Position numbers and translations under genes: made by a program. DNA of 64,000 nt from Macquaria australasica (lineage: Eukaryota; Chordata; Actinopteri; Centrarchiformes; Percichthyidae), in contig SEMN01000127.1 of the NCBI GenBank assembly GCA_005408345.1, forward strand, positions 1,041,061-1,105,060, written 5' to 3'. The notes beneath the pieces are model-generated. The model worked only from the letters and a program-made list of their open reading frames with translations, was not told the DNA's origin and did no database searches. Of the stretch, positions 24,406 through 36,155 are shown piece after piece. Each line of letters begins with the position of its first letter. Within the stretch, counting starts at the first letter, position 1.

Positions 24406-24520
24406 GCAGTGAGGTGCTAAGTGCCACTGAAAAATACAGCTTTGTATGGGCATGTGTGTTTGTGTTTGTACAATAGCATTGATGCTTGCAGTGTGCACCC
24501 ATGCATACAGATGAGTGTGA

Positions 24521-24542
24521 TGTGTGTGTGTGTGTGTGTGTG
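24521..24542. repeat. (TG)11 microsatellite
   Basis: Uninterrupted TG tract. Confidence 0.9.
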
Positions 24543-24631
24543 TTAGGTTTAGCATGGATAAACTGCTGAACCAAATAATAACATATAGAACAGCTTGGAA
24601 TATCTGATGTCTGACTCTCGTGAATCAATTC

Positions 24632-24632
<1 letters not shown>

Positions 24633-24703
<71 letters not shown>
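24633..24703. repeat. (GATA)~17 tetranucleotide repeat
   Basis: Uninterrupted GATA units followed by degenerate 'gatg' units. Tracts of this type are usually highly length-polymorphic. Confidence 0.97.
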
Positions 24704-24928
24704 GATGGATGAATGTATGGATGGATGTGTGTGGGTTCAAGTGAGCTTACTGCTCCTCCTGGGTGGCTTGAAGGTCGATGGAGGCAGGTTTGAGCCTTCG
24801 GGGCTTCCTGTCAATCTGTCTGCTCCTATCACGTCTTTATCTTTATAATGATGAGATATGGGCTGAGATACGGGCTGAAGCTGCTCTAATGTATTCACTC
24901 ACTCTGGCAGGCAGACACTGACTTGTGC

Positions 24929-24933
<5 letters not shown>

Positions 24934-24991
<58 letters not shown>
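24934..24991. repeat. (AC)~29 microsatellite
   Basis: Uninterrupted AC dinucleotides. Confidence 0.97.
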
Positions 24992-24993
<2 letters not shown>

Positions 24994-27149
24994 GTGCACA
25001 CATACAGAATCAGTTGTATGTGGCACTTTTGGTTTGTCCTGATTCAGGGGCATCTTGTGTTGATGTCTTTGTGTCATTTAATTTCTGAAAAGCTTTAATT
25101 GGTTGAGCATGGAGACTCACATAACTCTGGTAAATATTATAAACACAAGGTCCACATACTTAGCTATCCATATTGTCGAAAGCCCTGACAATAGCCACAT
25201 ATAAGTAAGTAAGTGGAATATTTACCACGGAGCTTTAATTTGGTTTAAATAGTCAGTGAGTATATTTAAATGCACATTAGTATCCAGGTCTTATCCTGAT
25301 TGTGATCATGTTTGTGATATGATGTTTACATGGAGCACAGAGAAACCTGGTTATTAATATTCCTGTATGCATGACTGCAATATTACCTGGGTTTCTGATC
25401 GACTGCGTTGGTGCAGGTTCGTCACTCTTTTACATCCAGAAAAATCTTCTTTACTGACTGAGTTGCCTCAACAGTTGAGGATGAACACAGCCGGGTTTCT
25501 GGCAGCCGGGTATCCTCCTTTTTCACTCTGATGGATTTAGCTTCTCCATCTTATCTTCAGTAACAGAAGATGAGAGCAACAATAGAATTTACGTTATCAG
25601 TCTCAGACTTTTACTTTTTTCAGCATGTAGACCATCATTGTGCCCTTAATCATCAACTATCATCAACTACATAACTTGAGTTGAGGACACAACAGTATTT
25701 GTTAGTGGGATTTTGTGAGCACAGTGGACATGCTGAGGGCGATTTTAACGTTTTCTGGTTCAGACGGTTCAGTTGTAAGCAAAGCTCATTTGGATGTTAA
25801 AGCAATAAAGTGGCTCTGGCTCTGCTGGGGGAAATCCTTTATTAGTGTCTGTGTTCTCTGGTTTCATGAAATGCAAATTGGCTACGATGGCCATGAAAGA
25901 AGAAACTTGATTTCTTTTTGGGGGCTTTAGTGGCCCACATAAGCATATGAATGCTTCTCTGCCTTTCAGTGTGTGCACGTGTATCTCTGCTGAAGATGCA
26001 CTGATGTTTAAAACTGTGTCATCTGGTAAAATCATCAGAGCGCAGCGAAACGCCGCCGGGACCATCACCAACCGCAAACTCACTGCTTGAAAGAGAGCAA
26101 CGCACCATCCAGTTCCTCCTAAAAAAAAAAAAGTAAAAAAACTTGAGTCTTTGCCTGAATTACCACCTCTGTTTGGTATTTGCCTCGTTAAAGACGAATA
26201 CAAGTGAACTTGAAAGAGGTTTGGATGAAAAACAAAGAGGCACACAGACCCCTCGTCATTTTCTCTGGGCCTCTGGGCTTTGAGTTTATGGCCAGAGTTC
26301 CTGCTTTGTAAATAAACACCAAACAGCCGCCGTTCTGCTTTTACTTCACCAAAGGGAATATTTCAGCGTGTGTGTTTAATGAATGTGAATCTGCGTGCGA
26401 GTGGAGTTTGGGACTTTTTGTGGGTCTAATTAATGTTTTAGTTGATGTATGTGTCTATTAGTGTGTTTGTGTGCATGTAAGCATTTTGGATTTGCTTTGT
26501 GTGTGTGTGTGGAAGTAACAGACAGGCACCAAAATAGGTTCAGTGTATCCAGTCACTTTTAAAGAACTTGTCATGAATAAGAAATGTTAATAGCAACAAT
26601 TACATCTGTCAGTGTGCTGTTATTATTAACATGTATGCTAATTGTTTTTGGACTGAAAATGACAAAAATGACACAACATTTTTGAAAGAGTGTGTGCACA
26701 ACAGGGAGCAGCCACTCAGAGTGAGGAACAATGTGTGTGTCTGTCATTCATTTTACAGTGTTACAGCTCAGCTACAGCTGTGAGGAAGAAGACAGGGCCC
26801 ATTTAATTCAGACAGGGAGGCTGAAGGAGCTTGGGGGGGTTGGAGCAGACACAGGGTTTTTTTTACACACTGTCACATGTCCTCCCTGCACCCTGTGCTG
26901 CAGTCGCCTTGCTCTCCTCCAGTGTTGCAGGAGACATGATGAGCAGTGAGAGCACCCCATCTGCCACCGCATCCAGCTATGATGCACAAATGGTATCGGG
27001 CAGCTTTATCAATGATGAATCGGGTATTTAAAAAAACACAGCAAGGCGTGAGGAAGGATAACAAACAAAAGCATCAGCATTCATAAATCAGGACGGCTCT
27101 GTTTTTAGCGGCCATGCGTCATATTTAGTAGATGTTAGATAACATGAGG

Positions 27150-27850
27150 TTGACAGTAGAGAGTAGTCCTTCACTAGAGTAAATGCAAAAATACTACAAT
27201 GTAAAATATACTCCAATACAAGTAAAAGCCCTGCATTTAAATTAGACCTAAGTACAAATACATTATTTAAGTTTACTTAAAGATAAAGTACTCATTTTGT
27301 AGAATGGTTCCTTTCCTACTGTATTATTATTATTATTATTATTATATTAATATGATAACATGTAAGCAGCATTTAAATTGTTAGGGCTACAACTAACAGA
27401 TATTTTCATTATCAAATAATCTACTGATTATGTTCTCAATTAATCGTTTGGTCTGTAATATTTAAGAAGATGGTAAAAACAAAATGCCCGTCACATGTCC
27501 CATTATTACTCAAGGTGAATCAAATTGCTAGTTTAGTCCAGCCGGCAGTCCAAAACCGTAAGTTATTAACTGTACTATGATGTAAAACAGAGAAAAGCAG
27601 CAAAATTCTAATTTCAGAAGCTGAAACCAGCAAATGTTTGTCGATTTTTGCTTTAAAAATGACTTAAACGAATTGATTATCAAAATGGTTGCTGACTAAT
27701 TTTCTGTTGACAGACAGAAAACAACTAATTAATCAACTAATCTGCTAAGTAACCAGTAACTATATAGCTATCAAATGAATGTAGTGGAGTAAAAAGTACA
27801 ATATATTGCCACTGAAATGTAGTGCAGTAGATGTATAAAGTGGACTAAAA
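27150..27850 (+). repeat. 'aagtaaaagtactc' family repeat with a nested element
   Basis: The left half has 'aagtaaaagccctgcattta', 'aaagtactcattttgtagaa' and 'tgtaagcagcattta'. The right half has 'agtggagtaaaaagtaca' and 'ccactgaaatgtagtgcagt'. The same blocks occur at 35,460-35,780. Between the halves sits a 'GGGCTACAACTAA' element (27,385-27,745). A TAT trinucleotide tract is at about 27,321-27,346. Confidence 0.65.
27385..27745 (+). mobile_element. 'GCTGCAACTAA' element, copy 2, nested
   Basis: Starts 'agggctacaactaac' and includes 'caattaatcgtttggtc', 'agaaaagcagcaaaattc', 'agaagctgaaaccagcaaat' and 'attttctgttgac'. It interrupts the surrounding repeat just after its 'gtaagcagcattta' block. 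Confidence 0.65.
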
Positions 27851-28116
27851 CCTCTGGAGGTGGACAAAGGAATGGGCTACTGTATGTGTCTAATATTTAA
27901 AAAATGAAATGTATAAATATATTCCAGTGTTGACTCTGGGGACGGACGATTTGAGGTGAGACCCATGAGAGTCCGACATCAGCGACACTGTGACGCTCTG
28001 TCTGCTGAAAACAAGCTGAACCGTGTTTTCATGTGGCCCCGAGAAACAACTGGTTAATAAAACCAGTAGGACGGTCTGCAACACCACAAGCCCCCTGGGA
28101 AGAGGTCGACTCCACT

Positions 28117-28149
<33 letters not shown>

Positions 28150-28569
28150 TCGTGTACTTGCACATTCTTAAGGACACACAGCCACGGGCATGCAGGCAAG
28201 CAAGTGGGTATAGCTCTCTCTCTACACACACACACAGCAGCCGGGAGCATCTCAGGCCAGGTGAAGCTTAAATATTTCTATTTTAGCTCACAAAGGGACG
28301 CAGACAAAAACCTGCTTAAAGTGATGTATAGGGAAAAGGACCCCTGCGAGGGATTTTAACGTAGAAATCAAAGTGTTTGACTTCTCTAAGGCTCCCTCGT
28401 GCTCCTGAGAAACAAAGATGCCTCTGAGGCGTTTTTATCCCATAATACATGTACTTCATGGTGGCCTGATGTTGCTATTTCTAGCTCCTTAAGAGACTTA
28501 GGGCTGCACAAAATTTCCTCTAATTTGGAAATTAATCAAAATAAGTTATTTACTATTGAACAAGAAGGG
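27851..28569. other. Intergenic, no gene seen
   Basis: Short stretch with a CA tract (28,117-28,147). Open frames on both strands pass through the CA tract. No gene supported. Confidence 0.5.
28117..28147. repeat. (AC)15 microsatellite
   Basis: Uninterrupted AC tract. Confidence 0.93.
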
Positions 28570-28810
28570 TTTACAGCCATGCTAACAGCTCTGTGAGGCA
28601 CAACAGTGCTTTGAGCTAAATGCTAACATCGGCATGCTAATGTGCGCACAATGATAATGCTGACGTGCTGATGTTTTATTAGCATGCTAACATCAGCTAA
28701 TTAGCACTAAACACAAAGTAAAGCAGAGGCTGATGGGAATGTTTTGTCATAAACCAAAGTACCGGACAAATTAAACATTTGACCTGATGATGGCGCTAGA
28801 TTAAAAGTGA
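28570..28810 (-). repeat. 'gttagcatgctaac' family repeat, reverse copy
   Basis: On the + strand: 'gccatgctaacagctctgtg', 'gctaacatcggcatgctaat', 'tgatgggaatgttttgtcat' and 'gtgaagggatcaccaaagtt'. This is the reverse complement of the 3' half of the 14,976 copy. Confidence 0.65.
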
Positions 28811-29439
28811 AGGGATCACCAAAGTTACTGCAGTTACATTTAAAATGTATGATTGTGATTTCATTTATTTGTGGCGCTGAGCATTGAGCTTGCTGTCATG
28901 TGGCTCTATGCGGGTGGCAACTACACACTACAGCACTTTACATTTCTCTATTAAATTCAGCCACAAGCAAGAACACGAATGTCCTGACTCATTTTCTCGT
29001 GCAAATAGGGCAACATAAGCCTACAGGTTAGAAAAGCGGGCTTGTGACGGATATTTATATACCAACTGGCAAAAACCTAGGGGAGTGTATGAATGAGTAA
29101 TGCTCTCCTATAGGGAATACTACTGTGGTGCCACTGAGCAAGTCACACAACAGTAAAACACTATGATGTTGTTGGGCAGCTCGTATTAGTGAATTTGTCC
29201 TTGATTTCATTTGATTACTGTCGTTGCAGTTTTTCAACAGCTTTGGTATAACGAGGCTCATTTGACTCTCCTGATAGCTTGTGGCTGATGGATTACCTAT
29301 TCATTCATTGGTTTGTTTGTAAAGCGCCATCAGTCCATATATTGATTGCAAGACTCTTTGGTACTGTAAGTGTATTGATTGGGCTTTTCACACCGTTCGA
29401 CATAGCCTTTTCACTATCTGGATGTCAGAGGTCAAAAGT

Positions 29440-30445
29440 ATGAATCACTGGACTGCACTCAAGTGGTGTGGCTCTAGGGATTTCAAAGGCAGTGGGTCGG
29501 TCCACCACTTTGGTAACTGAAACATCTCAACAATAATTGGATGAATTGGCACAAAATGTAGCACAGACATTCATGGTTCCCACATGATGTATCCTAATGA
29601 CTTTGGTGATCACCTGACTTTATCTTTAGCACCAAAATAAGGTTGACATTTGTGGTTTTGAGTGAAACGTCTTTACAAGTATGGGCTGGATTGCCATGAA
29701 ATTCATGTTCCCCTGCGGATCAATTATTATAACTTTTCAAATCAAAATTTTGATTTGTCCAATACTTTGGTTTATGACCAAAACCCTGCAACACTAATAA
29801 CTGTCAGGCACCGTAGAAAGGACTCAGGAGCAGACAACAGGAAAGTCTCTTGAATGAGTTTATTATCAACATGTCAAACTTCAAGGGCTGGGCAAAAAAC
29901 AGAAACAAAGACAGAGAGATCAGGCAGCGAGGCAGAATCCTAGGTCGTCTGAAAAAACAAAGCAAAGTCACTACCCCAAAAACAGGGCTGGAGCAAAAAG
30001 GCTTGAAAGCTTGGCAGAACACACAAGACAATCTGGCAAAGTACAAAGGGAGTGGGCTGGTATTTATACAGAAGGGGCTGACGAGAGAACCAGGGGCAGG
30101 TGCGTACTGAGGAGCAGGTGTGTATAATCAAGGACACATGAGGGCAGGACTAAAGACACAAGACGAATTTCAAAATAAAACAGGAAACACACTAATGAGA
30201 TGTGACAATAACATTCCCATCAGCAGCAGCTGTACTCATGTTTAGTGCTAACTGGCAAATGTTAGCATGCTAACACTCTATGCTAAAATGATGAATATAA
30301 TAGATATTATACCTGCTAAACATCAGCACATTTACATTGTCATTTGGAGCATTTTGGCATGCTTATGTTAGCATTTAGCTCAAACCACCACTGTACTGCC
30401 TCGCAGAGCTGCTAGCATGGCTGTAGACTCTTAGTCTTCTTACAT
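29440..30445 (+). repeat. 'gttagcatgctaac' family repeat, split by a solo LTR
   Basis: The left half is about 29,440-29,801 ('aacatctcaacaataattgg', 'aatactttggtttatgacc'). The right half is 30,208-30,445 ('acattcccatcagcagcagc', 'gttagcatgctaacactcta', 'ggctgtagactcttag'). Joining the halves without the LTR and one copy of ATAAC gives the same block order as the uninterrupted copy at 14,976-15,432. Confidence 0.75.
29802..30207 (-). mobile_element. Solo LTR (406 bp) with 5-bp target-site duplication, minus orientation
   Basis: The element starts TGTCAGGC and ends TGTGACA, giving TGTCA/TGACA inverted ends. It is flanked on both sides by ATAAC (29,797-29,801 and 30,208-30,212). Read on the - strand it has a TATA box, TATAAATA (30,061-30,068), and then AATAAA (29,859-29,864) about 200 bp downstream. 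That spacing is the U3-R-U5 layout of an LTR. No internal retroviral or retrotransposon coding region and no second LTR are present. It therefore looks like the product of LTR-LTR recombination. A Ty3/gypsy-like origin is plausible from the ends and the 5-bp duplication but unproven. Confidence 0.8.
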
Positions 30446-32856
30446 GCTTACTGCATGTGGATTAACTATTTGCAAGTCATCTAAATGGTTTTTGGCATGT
30501 AGGTTAACATGATGCTACATAAAGTTTAAAAGTGAAATATTTGTTGTGATGTCTTCATCTTTACTACAGTGTGTCTTGTGAGATCGTATTTCAAAAACAT
30601 TTTGAGCTTTGCAGGAGCCGTAGCATTGATGTGACAGAAAAAGACATCTAGCGTTCGGTGGGTCATTGCTACTTCACCTACTTGGAATTGTTTGGAAAGT
30701 CCTGTCACTGTTGCAGAGTGTTGGGCTCCTACTGCAGTGACAGAAATATAAACATTTCTGGATCCAAGTCGAGGGATTCACCCATGTGGGGACCACCACA
30801 TGCATTCCAGCTGCGATGACACAGAAAAGGAAGCCGTGACACAGAAAAAAAGCCAGCAGAGATTGTAGCCTAATGGGTTAGTGTTCCAGTAGTGTGCCTT
30901 TCTGCACCAAGAGATGATGTGATGTAAGGCTACACAACAGCGGCTTTCAGCCAGCAGTGTAATCGTGGCCTGGTCTGCCTTTATACTGCTCATGCATTGA
31001 AAGAGTCTCCTTACATATTCATGTGCTGAGGGAAAAGGATTTTGTTGCTCTGAGAAACTAGAAAAAGTCAGCAGTTAAATGTTTAATGGCCCGCCGCTGT
31101 GCTGAACTTTCAGGATGAAGGGTGATGAGATGAAGGGATGGACGAAGGGCAGGGTGGAAGAAGCTGAAGAGGAGACGTGGTGGAAGATACTCCAGGGGAC
31201 TTTCTTTTACATGACACAAATGGTCTCTGCCCAACACCACCGAAAATACATACACAATATACATAGAAGAATAAGGCTGCACACATGGGTAAATCAAAAT
31301 TTTGGGGCTGCAATAGGAAAATGGATCTGAGACATGACAAACTCGCCCAGTTTGGTATCTTCTCTGTCCACAGGCAGTGATGCATTGAAGCTTAGGGTTA
31401 AGCAAAACTCACTACACGTGCTTCCTGAAGGATTGTGCTCTTTACTGATGTCATGTTACATCATTTCTGGGTAAATAAGTCCACCAAACATTTAAAAATT
31501 TAAAGTTATATGCTGCTTTTATTTGATCTGAATCAAGGGTCTGATGATGGTATGTTGCATAGATTGCAAAGCCAACTGAGACAAAATTGTGATTTTAGAC
31601 TATATAAATAACCTTGATTTGACTTAACTTTAACAATATGGGAAACAATTTAGTCACTTGTACCTGAATTGCTAAAAACTGGTGATGTGAGTTGGTATTA
31701 TTCAGACACCAGATACTTTTGGAAGATAGTGGGTTGATTTATATACATCTAACCATGCAGATAATTATTTAGCCAGCGGCTATTTACTTTGACAGGACGT
31801 ATTCCTTTGAGTGGACACACATCGGCTGTTGTGGAGATTGAAACTATGAGTCTCAAATTACAGGATGTTCTCAAGCCACTCAAGCTTTGTGGAAGAGAAA
31901 CAATTTCAAAAGAAATATTCATGCAAAATCAAAACTTGCTTAAATATAAATATATGGATATGCTAGTATTCTAAATGACCATGTAGAGTCTGATAAAATA
32001 CAGGTGATATTGAAATACAAGAAGACATCAAACACTGAGCAGTTGTTCAACTTGCAAAGCTGCAGCTTCTGTAACAGTTTATGTGTTTTATTATTTGTTA
32101 TCTGGGATTGAATTTGTGTCAATAGTGTCCCATAAATACAATGAATCTTACCAGCCAACTTGAACATCCAGAGTATTAGATTTTTCCATGATTTATTCCC
32201 CCCAAACCTCAAAAACCATTTAATGGCAGCAATCCCAAATCCGGGTCAAAACCAAACCCTATGGTTTTGAATGGTATGTAAGTCAGTAAAACGGCATTTT
32301 GACCACAACTCTGCTTAAAACAGCACAAACCAGAATCTCCTTGTAGAGATGCAGCTTCTCTCGGCAGGGAGGGTCACCATGACTGTACAGTGGTGTTGTG
32401 GGGGTCATCACCAGCTGTATCCTGCTCTTACTTTAGTCCCGGCCTCGCCACACTGGGTTTGTTCTGGATCAAATCAAAGTGCCCTCTAATCGCCAGGCCG
32501 CAACAGCTGCACTGTTCCCTGGGTAGGGCTGTGCCGTGCCGTGCTGAGCCGCTCCACGGGGGTTAAAGTTGAAACCCGCATCTTTAATTTGGGATATATC
32601 TAGGGTAGTTAATCACAGAGCTGAGGGAAGCTGAGGTAAACTGAGGGCCATTCATTACCCTGTTGTACCCTCTGCACACACACACCCACATACATATGTG
32701 CATGCATGCATGTACAGAAGTCCTACATTTTGCACACATGCACAGGAGCTAACGTATGTGGAAAATCATGTGAGCACACTTGCATATTCAAATTTTTATG
32801 TTTTATTTAGATTCATTAATTGCATTAGTGTGCATGTAATTTAGAATAGGGTATGG

Positions 32857-32931
<75 letters not shown>

Positions 32932-35344
32932 CCCTCCACTTCTCATTAGGCTTCCCCAGTACTGTTCCTCCTCCTCAGGGGCAGTGGTGAATGTCTCATC
33001 TCATCCCATCACCCTCCTCCTCCTCCTGCTCCTCCTCTTCCTCCTCGTATTCAGATTAAAATAAAGGGCAGAGGTGCTTCTCTCCCTTTGCTCCTGCTCC
33101 TCTTTCACCTTTGCTTCTGCTTACACTCATCGCTAAAAAACTACAGCAGGCTGGAAGAGGTGGTCAAAAAACCCATTGTGTCACAAAAACGGGTGTAATT
33201 TTAAGAAGGAGTCATGTCTAAAGTTCACGACATTATTGCAAATTATTTCTCACCTTCTGAACTGATGCAACACAAGGGTTGTGTTAGCAATACGTCAGTC
33301 ATATATCCAGATTGTCTGCACACAGCGATCATTAGAGTGCAATGAGGGGTGTACATAATACAAATGATGTATGGTGCATTTTGGACTTCTTTTAGGCCAA
33401 GTAAAGTAACACAAATGTCAGGTTATACTGTCCGGTTACTTAAAGTTTATCCAATCACAATCTAGAATTTTCAGTGTCCATGGTATAACAAAAACAATAT
33501 ATATAACACATTGACACTGTAGTATTTCCTCACCAGAGTTTTTTTCCTGGTAGGTCCTGGCAGACCTTCATGTCGATAAATGAAATTTACAAAAAAATTT
33601 ATTGGACATTTAATAAAAATCCAAATAATTACAAATATTTTAAAATGTGCTGGGGGGTCTTGTATTCTAAAAACCTTTGCCCGTCCCTGGTCTTGAATGT
33701 TTTCTATTATATCCCTGTCTAATCACAAAATGAACATTTTCACTGTAAAATAAACAAAAAACCTTCATCCTGTTCTCGTTTTTCTCCCTTGCTCTCCATA
33801 ATTTTTTAAGGTGACCTTTTAGGTTTTGTAGGGTACAATTGTGACGGAGAGAGACATGAAAACACAGGTTTTAGTTGGATTCAAACACACGAGGCCTCCA
33901 GGTCTTCTTTTGGCCGAAAATGTTTATCCAACTGGTGAGTATAAACATAAACTTTAACTTTAAAAAACTGCAAGAAAGTACAAAAATGTAGATGTTTTTC
34001 CATTATCAGCATATTTATAGACCCACATCTTATTTATAGCAGCTCCCCTGACAGACAACAAGTGGAACTTTCTATTTTAATTTCATGTGTACCACCATCA
34101 CCATTTGCAGACAAAGGCGTCTGCTTCAGCATTAAGCATGTGAAAATACTTTTTGGGAATATGAAATACATTTTTATCAAACTTTGCAGTTTCCACTAAG
34201 CCGTCCTAATTTAGTACATCATCATTTGCATGAAAATGCTTGGATGTGATAGAAGAACTTGTGCAGCAGAGGGCTGACACTCTAAGCTCAATTTTCTATT
34301 CAAGTGTGGAGGAATAGATGTGCTGAGAGTTAGCAGCAGGCCCCCCGTGACATTTCAGCTGTGACTATCAGTGTTCATCAGACTGCAGCCGAGACATTTT
34401 GTGTGTGTTGTTGTGACTGGAGGCGACTGTGTTACCAAGCACAATAGTCTGTCAGTGAGATGAAGAACGCAGGAGATAGTGAAGGAAAGGTGGAAAGGAG
34501 AAACAGAGAGGAGGAGCAGACAGGAGGAGGAAATTGAAGGGGATGGAGATAAAGGAAAAGAGGACGAATTGAAAGAGGAGGGGGGGCAAGATAAAGTAAA
34601 AGATGGCTGATGAAAGAAACGGGGTGGGGAGGTATGCATACTGTTGGTGGGTCAGCTGCAGGTCTTAGAAGCAGGGAAGGTGAATAAAAATAAACTAAAG
34701 AAGAGTACAATATTTTGTCTCAGGGTGCTTTTAAAATTGGGCCACCCGTTCATTATTTAGCCAGGTAAGACTTAAAACTTTAAAACTCTGATTCAGTCTT
34801 CCACTTCTATGAATAATTAACCCTACATTTGGCCTTGGACTAGAGGGCAGAGAGAATGACTAAACCCGATTCAAAAGGTTAGTATGTGGGTCACTGGGAA
34901 TCAAACTGCTGAGTCACAATGATGGTAAGAGATAGAGTTTTAGGGGAATAATTATTGAACAAATATTGTTCTTCTGTTGGTGATACTAAACTGTATTTAT
35001 TCATCCAGTGACTTTCAGTCCATCCAGAGCTTCTTCTCACAACCTTCTTCATCCTCTCCTCTCTGTTCCTCATCCCTCTCTCTGAGGAGATTCAGCGATG
35101 CAGAACCAATGTTCCAGCATGCATGATGAGGAAGACGTTGGATGTTGTGGGCCACACATCCCGGGAATAGGACGTGGTTGTGATACCAGACAGAATTGGG
35201 GCCATGAGTCCTTCCCTTGAGGCCACAAGCTGGGTGAGGAGAGGAGGAAAAAGGCAAAGCAGTAAGGAGGACGATGTTTTTCCTAGTTTAACTCTGTTGG
35301 ATACAAATTATGTTCATATGCAACTAATCTGCATTAGCTACTGT
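30446..35344. other. Intergenic, no gene seen
   Basis: Mostly single-copy-looking sequence with a CA tract at 32,860-32,927 and a pyrimidine/CTC-rich patch near 33,000-33,120. A purine-rich patch lies at 34,440-34,600. Open frames (for example 31.06-31.4 and 34.35-34.7 kb) are low-complexity or motif-free. No exon recognised. Confidence 0.5.
32860..32927. repeat. (AC)~33 microsatellite, one interruption
   Basis: CA tract interrupted by one 'aaa' near 32,896. Confidence 0.95.
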
Positions 35345-35454
35345 AATTAAAATGTACAGGCAAAATGTACTGTTAGTGCAGAGGTAGTGTGACATTCAGG
35401 GAGAAATTAGGGTGGAGGTTAGGCAGGTGGAACACCCAGTACAACCACAGACTC

Positions 35455-35780
35455 ATCAAAACATACTTAAAGTACCAAAAGAATTACTGATTATGCAGAA
35501 TGACCCATTTTCTGAATTATATATACTGATGTATTAATGGATACATCACTCCAAGGTTACAGCTGGTAAAGGTGGAGCTAATTTAAACTACTTTATTATT
35601 ACTGTACATTTTGTTGATTATATTCTTTATTATTAATTTGAATCTGCAAAGTAACCAAAGTTATCAAATAAATGTGATGGAGTAAAAAGTACAATACTTG
35701 CCTCTGAATTATGGTGGAGTAGAAGTAAGTACATTTACATTAAGTATTGTTCTTAAGTACAATTTTGTGGTTCTTAAATA
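35455..35780 (+). repeat. 'aagtaaaagtactc' family repeat, copy 2
   Basis: Includes 'actgattatgcagaatgacc', 'acagctggtaaaggtggagc', 'caaataaatgtgatggagta' and 'aattatggtggagtagaagt'. It matches the two halves of the 27.2-27.85 kb copy. Confidence 0.7.
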
Positions 35781-35859
35781 AATAAGGTGAAGTGAAAAGT
35801 ATAGTATTTAAGAGCTATAGTCACTTTCAAAACAAGAGTTTACATGCAAAACATATGAT

Positions 35860-36155
35860 CAGTTTATAAAATATGATCCATTGTTACAGATGAAACTACC
35901 AAAGCATATGAAGTAGTTAAAATTAGCTCCTTGACCAACAACAACATCAAGGTACAATAATAGGCTAATCAATAATAATTATCCAATATTATGCAGTATA
36001 AAACTGACAGTAGCCAGATCTGCGTTATGAGTACTTTTTGTTCTGTTGTTTTACTTAATGCAGGACTTTTACTTAAGTATTTTTATACCGTGGTATTGCT
36101 ACTTTTACTTAAGTATAGCCTATTATTAAAATACTTCTTTCACCGTTGTTGAAAC
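35860..36155 (-). repeat. 'aagtaaaagtactc' family repeat, inverted copy
   Basis: On the + strand: 'aaaattagctccttgacc', 'ttacttaatgcaggactttt' and 'tgctacttttacttaagtat', the reverse complement of the family. With the preceding copy it forms a divergent pair about 80 bp apart. Confidence 0.65.

Larger units (their letters stand above)
22206..27149. other. Intergenic, microsatellite-rich, no gene seen
   Basis: Includes CA, GT, GA and GATA tracts (listed separately). Open frames at 24.2-24.6 and 25.8-26.2 kb are microsatellite read-through or chance frames. No exon or RNA gene is recognised. Confidence 0.5.

Noticed and set aside
24633..24703. CRISPR-like regular array
   Set aside because: It is a simple GATA tandem repeat with no spacers, in a vertebrate genome.
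25769..26245. 158-codon open frame on the - strand
   Set aside because: Long but motif-free, beginning and ending in AT-rich intergenic DNA.
30860..30905. tRNA-like A box ('tagcctaatgggttagtg') suggesting a tRNA or SINE
   Set aside because: No B box at the right spacing and no cloverleaf or tail could be seen.
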